Source: Plantactinospora sp. BC1 (GTDB lineage Bacteria > Actinomycetota > Actinomycetes > Mycobacteriales > Micromonosporaceae). From it: a stretch of 64,000 nucleotides of DNA. The notes beneath the pieces are model-generated. The model was not told the origin of the DNA, did not search any database, and saw only the letters and a program-made list of their open reading frames with translations. Each line of letters starts with the position of its first letter. Positions within the stretch are counted from its first letter, which is position 1. Location of the stretch: the NCBI RefSeq assembly GCF_003030345.1, contig NZ_CP028158.1, positions 62,001-126,000 of the forward strand, given 5' to 3'. Shown here one piece after another: positions 24,146 through 32,847 of this stretch. The position numbers and the translations under genes were made by a program.

Positions 24146-26518
24146 TCACCCGACCGTCACCTCGGTGGTCATCTGCCGGTCGTGGCCGACCTTCCGTTCC
24201 GGCCCGACCAGGCGTACCCGGAAGGTGTGCCGGTGGTCGGCGCTGGACGCGGAGAGCCGCAGCTCGATCTCGCCCGGCTCGACGATGCGGTGCCCGGCCC
24301 GCCCGGTGAACGAGGTGAGTTCGGCGTGCATCCGGAACCGGACCCTGCGCGCCTCGCCGGGTTCGAGCCGCACCTTGGCGTACCCGACGAGTTGCACCAC
24401 CGGCCGGGTCACCTGGGCGACCGGGTCGTGCAGGTAGAGCTGCACGACGTCGGCGCCGGCGCGGTCGCCGACGTTGCGGACGGTGACCTCGACGGCGAGG
24501 ACGCCGTCGGTCTCGACCTCCGCCGGCACGTCGCCGCCGACCTCCCAGGCGAATCTCGTGTACGACAGTCCGTGGCCGAACGGGAACAGCGGCGTGGGGT
24601 CGACGCTGCTGACCCTGTCACGCCGGCCGAGTTTCGGGGTTAGGTAGGTGCCGGGCTGCCCACCGGACTCGCGCGGCATGCTCACCGGCAGCCGACCGCT
24701 CGGACAGACCCGTCCGGAGAGCACGCCGGCCACCGCACCGCCGCCCTCCTGGCCGGGGAAGAACGCCTGGACGATCGCGCCGAGCCGGTCGGCCCAGCGG
24801 CCGAGCGCGTACGGGCGGCCGGAGAGCAGCACCAGCACCACCGGCGTACCGGTCTCGACCAGGGCGTCCAGCAGTTCCTCCTGTATGCCGGGCAGCCGCA
24901 GGTCGGCCACGTCGCAGCCCTCGCCGGAGGTACCGCTGCCGAACATGCCGGCCCGGTCACCGAGTACGGCCACGCAGACGTCGGCCCCGGCGGCGGCCGA
25001 CCGGGCGGCGGCCAGCCCCGTACGATCCGGGCCGTCCACGCCGCAGCCGGTGGCGAGGGTCAGCTCCGCGCCGGGCAGTTCCGCACCGAGCGCCTCCCAG
25101 ACGGTACGGATCTCGACCCCCGTCGGCAGCTCCGGGAAATTGCGGCCGAGGTGGCTCGGGAAGGCGTAGCAGCCGAGCATTCCCGTGGTGTCGTCGGCCA
25201 GCGGCCCGACGACCGCGATGCGCGCGTCACCGGGCACCGGCAGGGTGCCGGCGTTGCCGAGCAGCACGACGGATTCCTCGGCGATCTGCCGTGCCAGGTC
25301 CCGGGCCTGCGGGGGATCGAGGTCGAGGACGTCGCCGTCGTCGGCGGCCCGGTCCGGTCGCCAGTCCGGGTCCAGCAGGCCCAGCTCGCACTTCTGCCGG
25401 AGCACCCGGGTGACCGCCCGGTCGACCAGGCCCTCCGGGACCGCCCCGGACCGGATCGCGTCGAGCAGCGGTGCGCCGAAACAGCGGGCCCCCGGCAGTT
25501 CCACGTCCAATCCGGCCGCCAGGGCGAGGGCGGCGGCCTGCGCCGGACCGTCCGCCACGCCGTGCAGCAGTTCCAGGAAGGAGACGGCGTAGTAGTCGGA
25601 GACCACCGTGCCGGCGAAGCCCCACTCGTCCCGGAGCAGGTCGGTGAGGATCCCGGCGTCGGCTCCGGTCGGTACGCCGTCGATCTCGGAGTACGAGGGC
25701 ATCACCGAGCGGGCTCCGGCGTCGCGTACCGCCATCTCGAACGGCGGCAGGATGACGTCGGAGAGTTCCCGCTGTCCGATGGAGACCGGTGCCGCGTTGC
25801 GCCCGGCGCGGGAAGAGGAGTATCCGGCGAAGTGCTTGAGCGTGGCGACGATGCCGGTCGACTGGAGACCGCGGACGTACCCGGTGCCCACCGTGCCGAC
25901 CAGATAGGGGTCCTCGCCGATGGTCTCCTCGGTCCGTCCCCAGCGCAGGTCGCGGGTCACGTCGAGCACCGGCGCCATGCCCTGGTGGGCGCCGACCAGG
26001 CGCAGGGCCGTGCCGATCTCGGCGGCCATCCGCTCGACCAGTCCGGGGTCGAAGGTGGCGCCCCAGGCCAGCGGCGCGGGGAAGATCGTCGCGCCCAGGG
26101 TCATGATGCCGGTCAGGCACTCCTCGTGCGCGATCGCCGGAATGCCGAACCGGTTGCCGGCGACCAGTTCGGCCTGCAACCGGGCCAGGGTCGCGCGGCC
26201 CTGCGTCGGGCTGACCGGTGCGGTGCCGAGGGTGCGGGTCAGTTGGCCCAGCCCGTCGCCGATCAGCACGTCCCAGGATGGCGTCTCGTCGGCCAGATTG
26301 TGTTGATGCGGCGCCAGGTCGTCGCCGGTGGCGGATCCGCCGATCCAGATCGACCGGAGCTGGCCGACCTTCTCCTCGACGGTCATCCGCGCGAGCAGGT
26401 CGGCCACCCGCTCATCGACCGGTAACGCGGGATCGCGCCACGGCTGATCCGGGCCACCATCGACATCGTCGTTCGCAAATGCCTCGGGATGGCTGCGGGC
26501 GTCAGCACTGCTTGTCAC
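24146..26518 (-). CDS. Glycoside hydrolase family 3 beta-glucosidase/xylosidase
   Basis: This 790-aa protein has the three-domain GH3 plan. A TIM-barrel contains GMAPVLDVTRDLRWGRTEET and KHFAGYSSSRAG, with the nucleophile Asp in FAGTVVSDYYAV. An alpha/beta sandwich follows (VVGPLADDTTGMLG, and an acid/base region near DRAGMFGSGTSGEG). The C-terminus is a fibronectin III-like domain (VTVRNVGDRAGADVVQLY). No signal peptide is present, so it should act inside the cell on imported oligosaccharides or glycosides. It is monocistronic with an 8-3-8 palindrome 63 bp upstream of ATG 26518, consistent with repression by a LacI-type or similar regulator encoded elsewhere. Confidence 0.92.
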   Translation of the reverse strand: MTSSADARSHPEAFANDDVDGGPDQPWRDPALPVDERVADLLARMTVEEKVGQLRSIWIGGSATGDDLAPHQHNLADETPSWDVLIGDGLGQLTRTLGTAPVSPTQGRATLARLQAELVAGNRFGIPAIAHEECLTGIMTLGATIFPAPLAWGATFDPGLVERMAAEIGTALRLVGAHQGMAPVLDVTRDLRWGRTEETIGEDPYLVGTVGTGYVRGLQSTGIVATLKHFAGYSSSRAGRNAAPVSIGQRELSDVILPPFEMAVRDAGARSVMPSYSEIDGVPTGADAGILTDLLRDEWGFAGTVVSDYYAVSFLELLHGVADGPAQAAALALAAGLDVELPGARCFGAPLLDAIRSGAVPEGLVDRAVTRVLRQKCELGLLDPDWRPDRAADDGDVLDLDPPQARDLARQIAEESVVLLGNAGTLPVPGDARIAVVGPLADDTTGMLGCYAFPSHLGRNFPELPTGVEIRTVWEALGAELPGAELTLATGCGVDGPDRTGLAAARSAAAGADVCVAVLGDRAGMFGSGTSGEGCDVADLRLPGIQEELLDALVETGTPVVLVLLSGRPYALGRWADRLGAIVQAFFPGQEGGGAVAGVLSGRVCPSGRLPVSMPRESGGQPGTYLTPKLGRRDRVSSVDPTPLFPFGHGLSYTRFAWEVGGDVPAEVETDGVLAVEVTVRNVGDRAGADVVQLYLHDPVAQVTRPVVQLVGYAKVRLEPGEARRVRFRMHAELTSFTGRAGHRIVEPGEIELRLSASSADHRHTFRVRLVGPERKVGHDRQMTTEVTVG

Positions 26519-26580
26519 GCTCGTCTCCTATCGCTGTCACGGGCCTCTCGGCACCGGTTCGGCGCCGGATGCGAGGCTAT

Positions 26581-26599
26581 TTCCGGAGGTTCTCCGGAA
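26581..26599. promoter_or_regulatory. Perfect 8-3-8 palindrome upstream of the GH3 gene
   Basis: TTCCGGAG-GTT-CTCCGGAA is a 19-bp palindrome with fully complementary 8-bp arms, 63-81 bp before the beta-glucosidase ATG. It looks like a dimeric repressor operator. Confidence 0.6.
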
Positions 26600-27181
26600 G
26601 GTGGGCAACCGGTGATCGGCATCGACAGTCAGGGTAATGCTGGTGGCGCGCTAAACGCTAGCTCTGCATGCTGTCATTGGCGTCAATCGAAGCGCTCGCC
26701 GCATTTCAAGCGATTTACCGGTCGGCACCGAAACGTCCGGCCGGACAAACCGGCGGTACCCGTACGGGCGGGGCCGGGACGGGGAGCGGTGCGGCCGGCT
26801 CGCGGGTCGGGTCGGGGTCCGGTCCGGCGGCGTCAACCCCCGGACGTGGCGAACCTCACCGCCCGGGCCGCCGTGCCGTGCCTACGGCGGCGCCGGTCTG
26901 GGTCGGGTGGTTGGGCCGGCGCGACACATCCCGTGTGACCAGGGAAAACCTTCCCGATCACCGGTCCACGACGCGCCCGCGGCCATGATCGTGTTGGTGC
27001 TGTGCGCCCTCGCCGGGCCCCGGTGCAGCGGAAACACGCATTCACCGCGCTCTTGGTGACACCCCGGTCGCGAGGCGGCCCGGCGACGCCGTGCGTCGGG
27101 CGCCGACCGGCGACCGGGGGACAATGGTCAAATCAGTGCAGTTCAATGGCCCTATCGTGGCCGAAAGCGACGGGCCAGCCC

Positions 27182-27218
27182 GTCCAAAGTGGACCAAAGT
27201 ACGCCGACCCCCTTGACA
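27182..27218 (+). promoter_or_regulatory. Inverted repeat plus TTGACA upstream of the oxoamine synthase operon
   Basis: GTCCA-AAG-TGGAC (27182-27194) is followed 18 bp later by TTGACA (27213-27218), a perfect -35 hexamer. The -10 is uncertain (TAGGGT is too close). If used, the leader to GTG 27560 would be about 310 nt. Confidence 0.3.
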
Positions 27219-27559
27219 CGGTGGATAGGGTGTAGGCAGCCCAGAGAAACTCGATCAACGAGGAGCATCTGAGGCGACACACGGGGATCCTTCGACGGGC
27301 AAGCATGCGGCCTACAACAGCGCCCAAATCTGCCCGATCGCCATTTCCTCGCGCGTCGGTTCAGTGTGCCCGGCCTGACGACGTAGGGAATTGAAGCCGC
27401 TGCGATGCGATCCTATCGAAATGGTCCCTGACCAGTGTGACCGGGATAGCGGCGGCAACCAACGGCGTAGTCGCATTGGCCGGCACTGCCGGCGTCGCCC
27501 AAACCCGTGTCGGGAAATGCACAATCACGGTTCCAGATGAGAGGGGGCTCAGGAAAACC

Positions 27560-28789
27560 GTGGTGACAACGGACATCTTCGATCGTTGCCGGTCCTATAC
27601 GGAAGCCCGGGTGGCTCAGGCGGCGGAACTCTACCCGTACTTCACCGTCTTCGAGGGCTCGGACACGACAGTCGCCCGCACCCCACTGGGCGACGTCCTG
27701 ATGTGTGGCTCGAACAACTACCTCGGCCTGACCTCCGACCGGCGGGTGCGCGCCGCGGCGCAGGCGGCGATCGAGGAGTACGGCTCGTCGCGTACCGGTT
27801 CACGACTGCTCAACGGGAACACCCCGCTGCACGAGGAACTGGAGCGGGAACTGGCCGACTTCCTCGGCATGCCGGCCGCACTGGTCTTCCCGACCGGCTA
27901 CCAGGCGAACCTCGGCGTGATCGCGGCACTGCTCTCCCGCAACGACGTGGTCATCATCGACCGCGAGGCGCACGCCTCGGTCTACGACGGGTGCGGCCTG
28001 AGCCCGGCCAAGGTACGCCGGTTCGCCCACAACGACATGGCGGAGCTGGAGCGGCGGCTGGCGGCCTGCCCGCCGGACGCCGGCCGGCTGGTCGTGGTGG
28101 ACGGGGTCTACTCGATGGCCGGCGACCTCTGCCCGCTGCCGGAGACGGTGCGGCTCTGCCAGAAATACGGCGCCCGCCTCCTGGTCGACGACGCGCACGG
28201 CCTCGGCGTCCTGGCCGACGGCCGGGGCACCAGCGCGCACTTCGGCCTGACCGAGCAGGTCGACCTCGTCACCGTCACCTTCAGCAAGTCGCTGGCGTCG
28301 ATCGGCGGAGCGGTGCTCGGGCCGGCCGACGTCATCGAGTACCTCCGACACCACGCCCGCAGTCTCATCTTCAGCGCCGCCGCGCCACCGGCCAGCCTCG
28401 CCGCCGCCCAGGCGGCGCTGCGGATCCTCCGGGCCGAGCCGTGGCGGTGCCGGCAGGCACTGGAGAACGCGTCCTACGTGCACCGCGAGCTGACCGCCCT
28501 CGGATACGAGCCGCTGCCCAGCGAGACGCCGATCGTCTGCATACCGCTCGACGGCGTCGTACCGACCCTCTTCACCTGGCGCAGCCTGTTGGAGCGTGGG
28601 GTCTACGTCAACGCGGTGATCCCGCCCGCGGCCTCGGCCCGGGTGCGGGCCAGCTTCACCGCGACCCACACCCCGGAGCAGCTCAAGCGGGCCGTGGCCG
28701 CGTTCGCCGAGGTCCGCGAGCTGACGCCGCCGGACTGGTCGCTGGCAGACCTGCCGTCGGCGGAGTACGTCGTGGAAGGCGTCCGGTGA
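27560..28789 (+). CDS. Alpha-oxoamine synthase family enzyme (KBL/AONS/SPT-like, PLP-dependent)
   Basis: This 409-aa PLP enzyme has the complete oxoamine synthase signature: GSNNYLGLTSDRRV, FPTGYQANLGVI, REAHASVYDG (His138 stacking on PLP), LLVDDAHGLGVLADGRGT, and the Schiff-base lysine in TFSKSLASIGG (Lys243). The family condenses an amino acid with an acyl thioester with loss of CO2 to give an alpha-amino ketone, as in biotin, heme, sphingolipid and CAI-1 pathways. No biotin genes are near. It begins a six-gene co-directional operon with lipid enzymes, which favours serine-palmitoyltransferase-like chemistry. GTG 27560 has AGGA 5 nt upstream, and GTG 27563 is an alternative. Confidence 0.88.
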   Translation: MVTTDIFDRCRSYTEARVAQAAELYPYFTVFEGSDTTVARTPLGDVLMCGSNNYLGLTSDRRVRAAAQAAIEEYGSSRTGSRLLNGNTPLHEELERELADFLGMPAALVFPTGYQANLGVIAALLSRNDVVIIDREAHASVYDGCGLSPAKVRRFAHNDMAELERRLAACPPDAGRLVVVDGVYSMAGDLCPLPETVRLCQKYGARLLVDDAHGLGVLADGRGTSAHFGLTEQVDLVTVTFSKSLASIGGAVLGPADVIEYLRHHARSLIFSAAAPPASLAAAQAALRILRAEPWRCRQALENASYVHRELTALGYEPLPSETPIVCIPLDGVVPTLFTWRSLLERGVYVNAVIPPAASARVRASFTATHTPEQLKRAVAAFAEVRELTPPDWSLADLPSAEYVVEGVR

Positions 28790-28883
28790 GCCTGCCCCGC
28801 AGCGGTAACCCGATCCCTTCCGTGGAGGGTCAGCGCCACTCGACGAGGTACGGCGGCCCGTCAGCCGCCCGAACGGAGGCCCG

Positions 28884-29867
28884 ATGAGCGTCACCCAGGT
28901 CCAGAACCCGATCCGGCCCCGTGACCGGGCGGTCGCGTGGGCGAAGATGTGGAGATTCCACTTCGTACCCCTGTCCCTCTCGGCCGGTCTGGTCGGCATG
29001 ACGGCGCCGTCGGCCGGGGCCACCACCGCGAGCGTGGTCGTCGGTCTGCTCTTCTGCATCTTCGGCTACGGCGTCGGCGTGGTCATCAACGACTGGTTCG
29101 ACCGCAAGGCCGACGCCGTCAACGCCCCGGACCGACCCTTCGTCGCCGGGCTGATCAACCCGCACGCCGGGCTCGCGCTGACCCTGTCGCTCTCCGGAAT
29201 CCTCCTGCTGGTGGCCGTCGTCGTCGCGCCGGCACTCGCGATCTGGAGCGCCATCGCGATCGCCGGGCACCTGGTCTACACCTGGACCAAGGGCATCCCG
29301 ATGGTCGGCAACCTCGCCAACGGCGTGGACATGTCGCTCTTCACCGTGCTCGGCGCGGTCGCGGTCCGGCCCGACGCCGGGTGGCTGGACATCCCGGCCA
29401 CGACGTGGTTCCAGACGGCGCTCGTCGCGGTCGTGCTGAGCGGCTTCTGCCTCGTCGGCTACTTCAAGGACATCGAGGGGGACCGGCTGGCGGGCTACCG
29501 TACGCTGCCGGTGGCCGTGGGTACCCGCACGTCGAGCCTGGTCGCGCTGATCTTCCCGCCGGTGGCCCTGGGCGCGGCGGCGGTGGGCGCGCTGGCGGGC
29601 CCGGAACGCGGCGCCTACGCCCAGGCGGCCTTCTGGCTGCTGCTCGTCGCCTCGGGGCTGGCCTTCACGCGGAGCCTCGTGAACCTGATCCAGGCACCCG
29701 AGGCGAGGGCGTACGAGGCGCTGCTCTGGTTCACCAGGGCGACCACGCTCTTCGTGCTCTCCCTCGGCGCGCTGCACCGGCCGACCTTCTTCCTGGTGGC
29801 AGCCGTCCCGATGATGCTCTACCTGGAACTCACGCTCCGGGCGACGCACTCCTCCCGGCAGGCGTGA
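28884..29867 (+). CDS. UbiA-family prenyltransferase
   Basis: This 327-aa integral membrane protein has about eight or nine helices. The first Asp-rich motif is NDWFDRKADAVNAPDRP and the second is KDIEGDRLAGYRTLP, both of which bind Mg-diphosphate in the UbiA superfamily. It transfers a prenyl chain from an allylic diphosphate to a lipophilic acceptor in the membrane. The acceptor class (quinone, glycerol phosphate, sugar phosphate or amino-ketone) cannot be read from the motifs. The start is 94 bp after the oxoamine synthase and the stop is 1 nt before the GTG of the kinase-like gene. No menaquinone or heme A genes surround it. Confidence 0.9.
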   Translation: MSVTQVQNPIRPRDRAVAWAKMWRFHFVPLSLSAGLVGMTAPSAGATTASVVVGLLFCIFGYGVGVVINDWFDRKADAVNAPDRPFVAGLINPHAGLALTLSLSGILLLVAVVVAPALAIWSAIAIAGHLVYTWTKGIPMVGNLANGVDMSLFTVLGAVAVRPDAGWLDIPATTWFQTALVAVVLSGFCLVGYFKDIEGDRLAGYRTLPVAVGTRTSSLVALIFPPVALGAAAVGALAGPERGAYAQAAFWLLLVASGLAFTRSLVNLIQAPEARAYEALLWFTRATTLFVLSLGALHRPTFFLVAAVPMMLYLELTLRATHSSRQA

Positions 29868-29868
29868 C

Positions 29869-30918
29869 GTGACCTCCGTCGACTGGACCCGGCTCTATCT
29901 GGACGCCGCCGAGGGCGCCCTGATCACGGCGATGCGGGAGGGGATGACCCGGTCGCCGCGCCAGCTCAACGCCGCCTTCGAGGCCGACGCCGAACTGCTC
30001 GACCTCGGCGCCGCCGGAGTCCTGGCGATGACCGTCGACACGCTGAACGACGGCGCCGAGCTGGCCACCGCGCCGACGCCGTACGCGAAGGGGTGGCTGA
30101 CCACCACGGTCAGCGTGAGCGATCTCGCCGCCGTCGCCGCCGACCCGGTGGCCGTGCTGGTGTCGTGCTCGCTGGTCAGGGACGCGTGGAGCGCCGAGGA
30201 CGCCCGCCAGTTCGGACGTGGCGCCTCCGACGCGGCGCAGCGGTACGGCTGCCACATCGTCGGCGGCGACACCAACTGGGCGCGGGAGGAGAGCTTCACC
30301 TCCTGCGCGATCGGGACGATGCGGCGCGGCCACCTGCTGAGCCGGGTGGGTGCCCGGCCGGGCGACGCGCTGTACGCGACGGGCCGGATCGGCGCCGGCA
30401 ACGCCGCCGGATTCCGTGGCCTCGCGCTGGGTCGGACCGACGACGGCCAGCCGTGGCTGCCCGAGGCCCGGGTGGCCGCGGGCGACGCGCTGCGGAGCTA
30501 CGCAAGGGCGTGCGTCGACACCAGCGACGGGCTGCTGAACGCGGCGGTGAGTCTCGCCGAGATCAACGGGCTGGGTGTCGAGGCCACGCTGCCGGCCGAG
30601 GTGTACGACCCCGCCGCGGCCGCGCTCGCCGACTCCTTCGGGCTGCCCCGCTGGCTGATGGCCGCCGGGGAGTGGGGCGAGTTCGAGCTGCTCTACGCGG
30701 TCGACGCCGCCGACGGGGACCGCTGCGCCCGGGCGCTGGCCGAACACGGACTGGACGCGGTCGAGGTGGGGCGGCTGACCGCCGGGCCGGAGCTGCTCTT
30801 CTTCGACGAGTCCGGTGCACGCCGGGACCTGCGGGACGTGCTGCCGCAGATGCGGGCGATCGATCCCGCCGGCGGGCTGCTCGACGACCTCCAGAAGCTG
30901 CTGGCGAGAGGGGTGTGA
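29869..30918 (+). CDS. ThiL/AIR-synthase-superfamily kinase-like protein
   Basis: This 349-aa protein has the ThiL/PurM/SelD layout: the AMTVDTLNDG strand with Asp, the IVGGDTNWA metal/ATP loop, GDALYATGRIGAGNAAGF, VDTSDGLLNA, and the C-terminal GEWGEFELLYAV (the GxxxD/EYELL region). ThiL phosphorylates thiamine monophosphate, but no thiamine genes are nearby and the gene overlaps the next one (TGATG at 30918). A lipid operon is an unusual setting, so it may have been recruited to phosphorylate a pathway intermediate. The GTG start at 29869 is 1 nt after the UbiA stop. The protein is soluble with no membrane segment. Confidence 0.82.
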   Translation: MTSVDWTRLYLDAAEGALITAMREGMTRSPRQLNAAFEADAELLDLGAAGVLAMTVDTLNDGAELATAPTPYAKGWLTTTVSVSDLAAVAADPVAVLVSCSLVRDAWSAEDARQFGRGASDAAQRYGCHIVGGDTNWAREESFTSCAIGTMRRGHLLSRVGARPGDALYATGRIGAGNAAGFRGLALGRTDDGQPWLPEARVAAGDALRSYARACVDTSDGLLNAAVSLAEINGLGVEATLPAEVYDPAAAALADSFGLPRWLMAAGEWGEFELLYAVDAADGDRCARALAEHGLDAVEVGRLTAGPELLFFDESGARRDLRDVLPQMRAIDPAGGLLDDLQKLLARGV

Positions 30919-31916
30919 TGGGGCGGGGCGTGGCGCTGGTGACGGGGGTCACCGGCTGCGTCGGCCGGGCGGTCGCGGCGGCACTTCTGGAGGCTGGCTG
31001 GTCGGTGCGCGGGCTGGTCCGCGAGCCCGCCCCGGGCGGCGCGAAATACGCCGAGCATCTCGGGGACCTGACCGACCCGGCGACGCTGCGCGGCTCGTGC
31101 GAGGGCGTCGAACTCGTGGTGCACGCGGCTGCCGACCTGAGTGACTGGCGGCCCGGTCGCCGCATCTGGCAGGTGAACCGGGACGGGACGCGGGCGATCC
31201 TGGAGGAGGCGCTGCGTTGCGGGGTGCGGCGCTTCGTCTACCTGAGCACCGTCGACGTCTTCGGGTTCGACGCCCGCCGGGTCATCGACGAGACGTCGCC
31301 GAAGCGGGTCCCGGGCTACCCGTACTCCCGGTCCAAGCTGGCGGGGGAGAACCTCGCGTGGTCGTACCAGCGGCGCGGGCTCGACATCACCGTGATCTAT
31401 CCGACCTGGATATTCGGCCCCGGTGACCGGCACTTCATCCCGGAGCTGGTGCGCGGGCTGCGGGACGACAAACTCGTGCACATCGGCCGGGGCGCCGCCC
31501 CGATCGAGTTGACCTACAGCGAGAACCTGGCCGACGCGATCGTGCTGGCCGGCACCACGCCCGAGTGCGCGGGCGGCCGGTTCATCGTCGGCGACTCGTA
31601 CGGCCTGACCGTGGGGCAGCTCTTCGACCGGGTCGCCGAGCAGGTGGGGGTGCTGCCGCCGACCCGGTCGGTCCCGTTCCCGGCGGCGCTGGGCGTGGCG
31701 GCCCTCTCCGAGCTTGCCGGGCTGGCCCGGATCGGTGTCGGCAGCGGACGGCCGATGCTCACCCGGTACGCGGTCCGCTCCGTCGCCGGCGGGATGCGGT
31801 ACGACCTCGACCGGATCAGGTCGATCGGCTACACCCCCCGGGTTCCGGTGGCGGAGGCGCTGGCCCGCACCATCGCCGGACTCGAGCAGGAGGAAGCGGG
31901 CCATGGTGGCCGATGA
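30918..31916 (+). CDS. Extended SDR (NAD-dependent epimerase/3-beta-HSD-like)
   Basis: This 332-aa protein has a Rossmann motif, VALVTGVTGCVGRAVAAALL. The NAD-binding HAAADLSDW, active-site Ser/Thr in YLSTVDVFG, and catalytic YPYSRSKLAGE (YxxxK) are all present. The family includes sugar epimerases, 3-beta-hydroxysteroid dehydrogenases and the sphingolipid reductase CerR of Caulobacter. Next to an oxoamine synthase, reduction of the new ketone is an attractive role, though this is inferred only from context. The ATG shares a base with the TGA of the kinase-like gene. Its end overlaps the lipid kinase by 14 bp, so all are co-translated. Confidence 0.87.
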   Translation: MGRGVALVTGVTGCVGRAVAAALLEAGWSVRGLVREPAPGGAKYAEHLGDLTDPATLRGSCEGVELVVHAAADLSDWRPGRRIWQVNRDGTRAILEEALRCGVRRFVYLSTVDVFGFDARRVIDETSPKRVPGYPYSRSKLAGENLAWSYQRRGLDITVIYPTWIFGPGDRHFIPELVRGLRDDKLVHIGRGAAPIELTYSENLADAIVLAGTTPECAGGRFIVGDSYGLTVGQLFDRVAEQVGVLPPTRSVPFPAALGVAALSELAGLARIGVGSGRPMLTRYAVRSVAGGMRYDLDRIRSIGYTPRVPVAEALARTIAGLEQEEAGHGGR

Positions 31917-32823
31917 CGGGGAGCGGGTCGTCTGCATCGTCAACCCGGCCTCCGGGGTCCAGCGTCGGCGGATGGTGGAGCGGCGGCTTCCCGCCGAACT
32001 GCCCGGGGCCGACCTGTGGCAGACCCGCTATCCCGGCCATGCCGTGGAGCTGGGCCGGCAGGCGGTGACGGACGGATACCGCACGGTGGTCGCGATCGGT
32101 GGGGACGGGACGCTCTCCGACGTCGCCAACGGGATACTCGAGACGGGCGACGAGAAGGTCCGGCTCGGGTACGTCCCCGCCGGGACCTGCAACGACTTCG
32201 TCCGCGGCCTGGATCCGGTCACCGACCTCGGTGACCTGCTCGACCGTGGTCGGGACCGGGAAACCGAGGTCGGTTCGGTGACCTTCACCCGGCCCGACGG
32301 CACCCCCGCGCACCGCTTCTTCCTGGTCAACTGCACGGTGGGACTGATCAGCATGGTCGGGCTGCGGTTCACCGAGAAGACTCCGGTCAACCGCGTACTC
32401 AAGCGGGTCAACCTCCAGCTCGCCGAGGCGGCCTCCAGCGCCCGGGTGCTGCTCGGCTGGCGGCCGGTCGAGGTGCGGCTGGAGCTGGACGGGGAGGTGT
32501 CGCGGCACTCCGTCAGCAACGTCGCGGTGCTCAAGGTCCCGTATTTCGCCGGGGGACTGACCTTCGGGTCCACGGAGCCGCCGGAGGCCGGTTATCTGGA
32601 CGCGGTGCAGGTGCTCGGCCTCGGCCGGGTCGGGGTGGTCGGCACGATGTGGCAGGTGCTGCGCGGGAACGGGGCACGGCATCCCGCGATCCGTCGCCGG
32701 CAGGTCCGCACGCTCCGGATCGAGGCGGAGATCCCACTGCCGCTGGAGGTGGACGGCGAGATCGTCGGGCACACCCCGGCCACCTTCTCGGTACATCCGT
32801 CGCGGCTGACGACGGTGGTCTGA
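31903..32823 (+). CDS. Diacylglycerol-kinase-like lipid kinase (DagK/YegS family)
   Basis: This 306-aa protein has the family motifs VCIVNPASGVQRRR near the N-terminus and VVAIGGDGTLSDVANGI (GGDGT, the ATP-binding and catalytic loop). It also has the phosphate-loop segment YVPAGTCNDFVRGL and the C-terminal EVDGEIVGHTP. It phosphorylates a lipid hydroxyl (diacylglycerol, sphingoid base, ceramide or related) at the inner membrane face. The ATG overlaps the SDR end by 14 bp. In combination with an oxoamine synthase and SDR this is the third step expected for a sphingoid-phosphate-like product, but the substrate is unproven. Confidence 0.9.
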   Translation: MVADDGERVVCIVNPASGVQRRRMVERRLPAELPGADLWQTRYPGHAVELGRQAVTDGYRTVVAIGGDGTLSDVANGILETGDEKVRLGYVPAGTCNDFVRGLDPVTDLGDLLDRGRDRETEVGSVTFTRPDGTPAHRFFLVNCTVGLISMVGLRFTEKTPVNRVLKRVNLQLAEAASSARVLLGWRPVEVRLELDGEVSRHSVSNVAVLKVPYFAGGLTFGSTEPPEAGYLDAVQVLGLGRVGVVGTMWQVLRGNGARHPAIRRRQVRTLRIEAEIPLPLEVDGEIVGHTPATFSVHPSRLTTVV

Positions 32824-32847
32824 CCAGAGCGAGAGAGTTGAGGCATC

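Larger units (their letters stand above)
26519..27559. other. Long divergent intergenic region between GH3 and lipid operon
   Basis: This 1.04-kb gap has no credible gene: open frames on either strand have poor composition and no ribosome sites. It contains the GH3 palindrome at 26581-26599. A GTCCA-AAG-TGGAC inverted repeat at 27182-27194 lies inside a CCAAAGT direct repeat, and TTGACA follows at 27213-27218. The lipid-operon promoter is probably in the last 400 bp, which is visibly less GC-rich. Confidence 0.45.

Noticed and set aside
26519-27559. Possible small genes in the 1-kb gap before the oxoamine synthase
   Set aside because: Several 60-106 codon frames exist on both strands, but none has a ribosome site, plausible composition or hydrophobic pattern.
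29869-30918. Plain thiamine biosynthesis annotation (thiL)
   Set aside because: The fold signature fits, but the gene is embedded in a lipid operon with no thiamine genes, so a thiamine role is not asserted.
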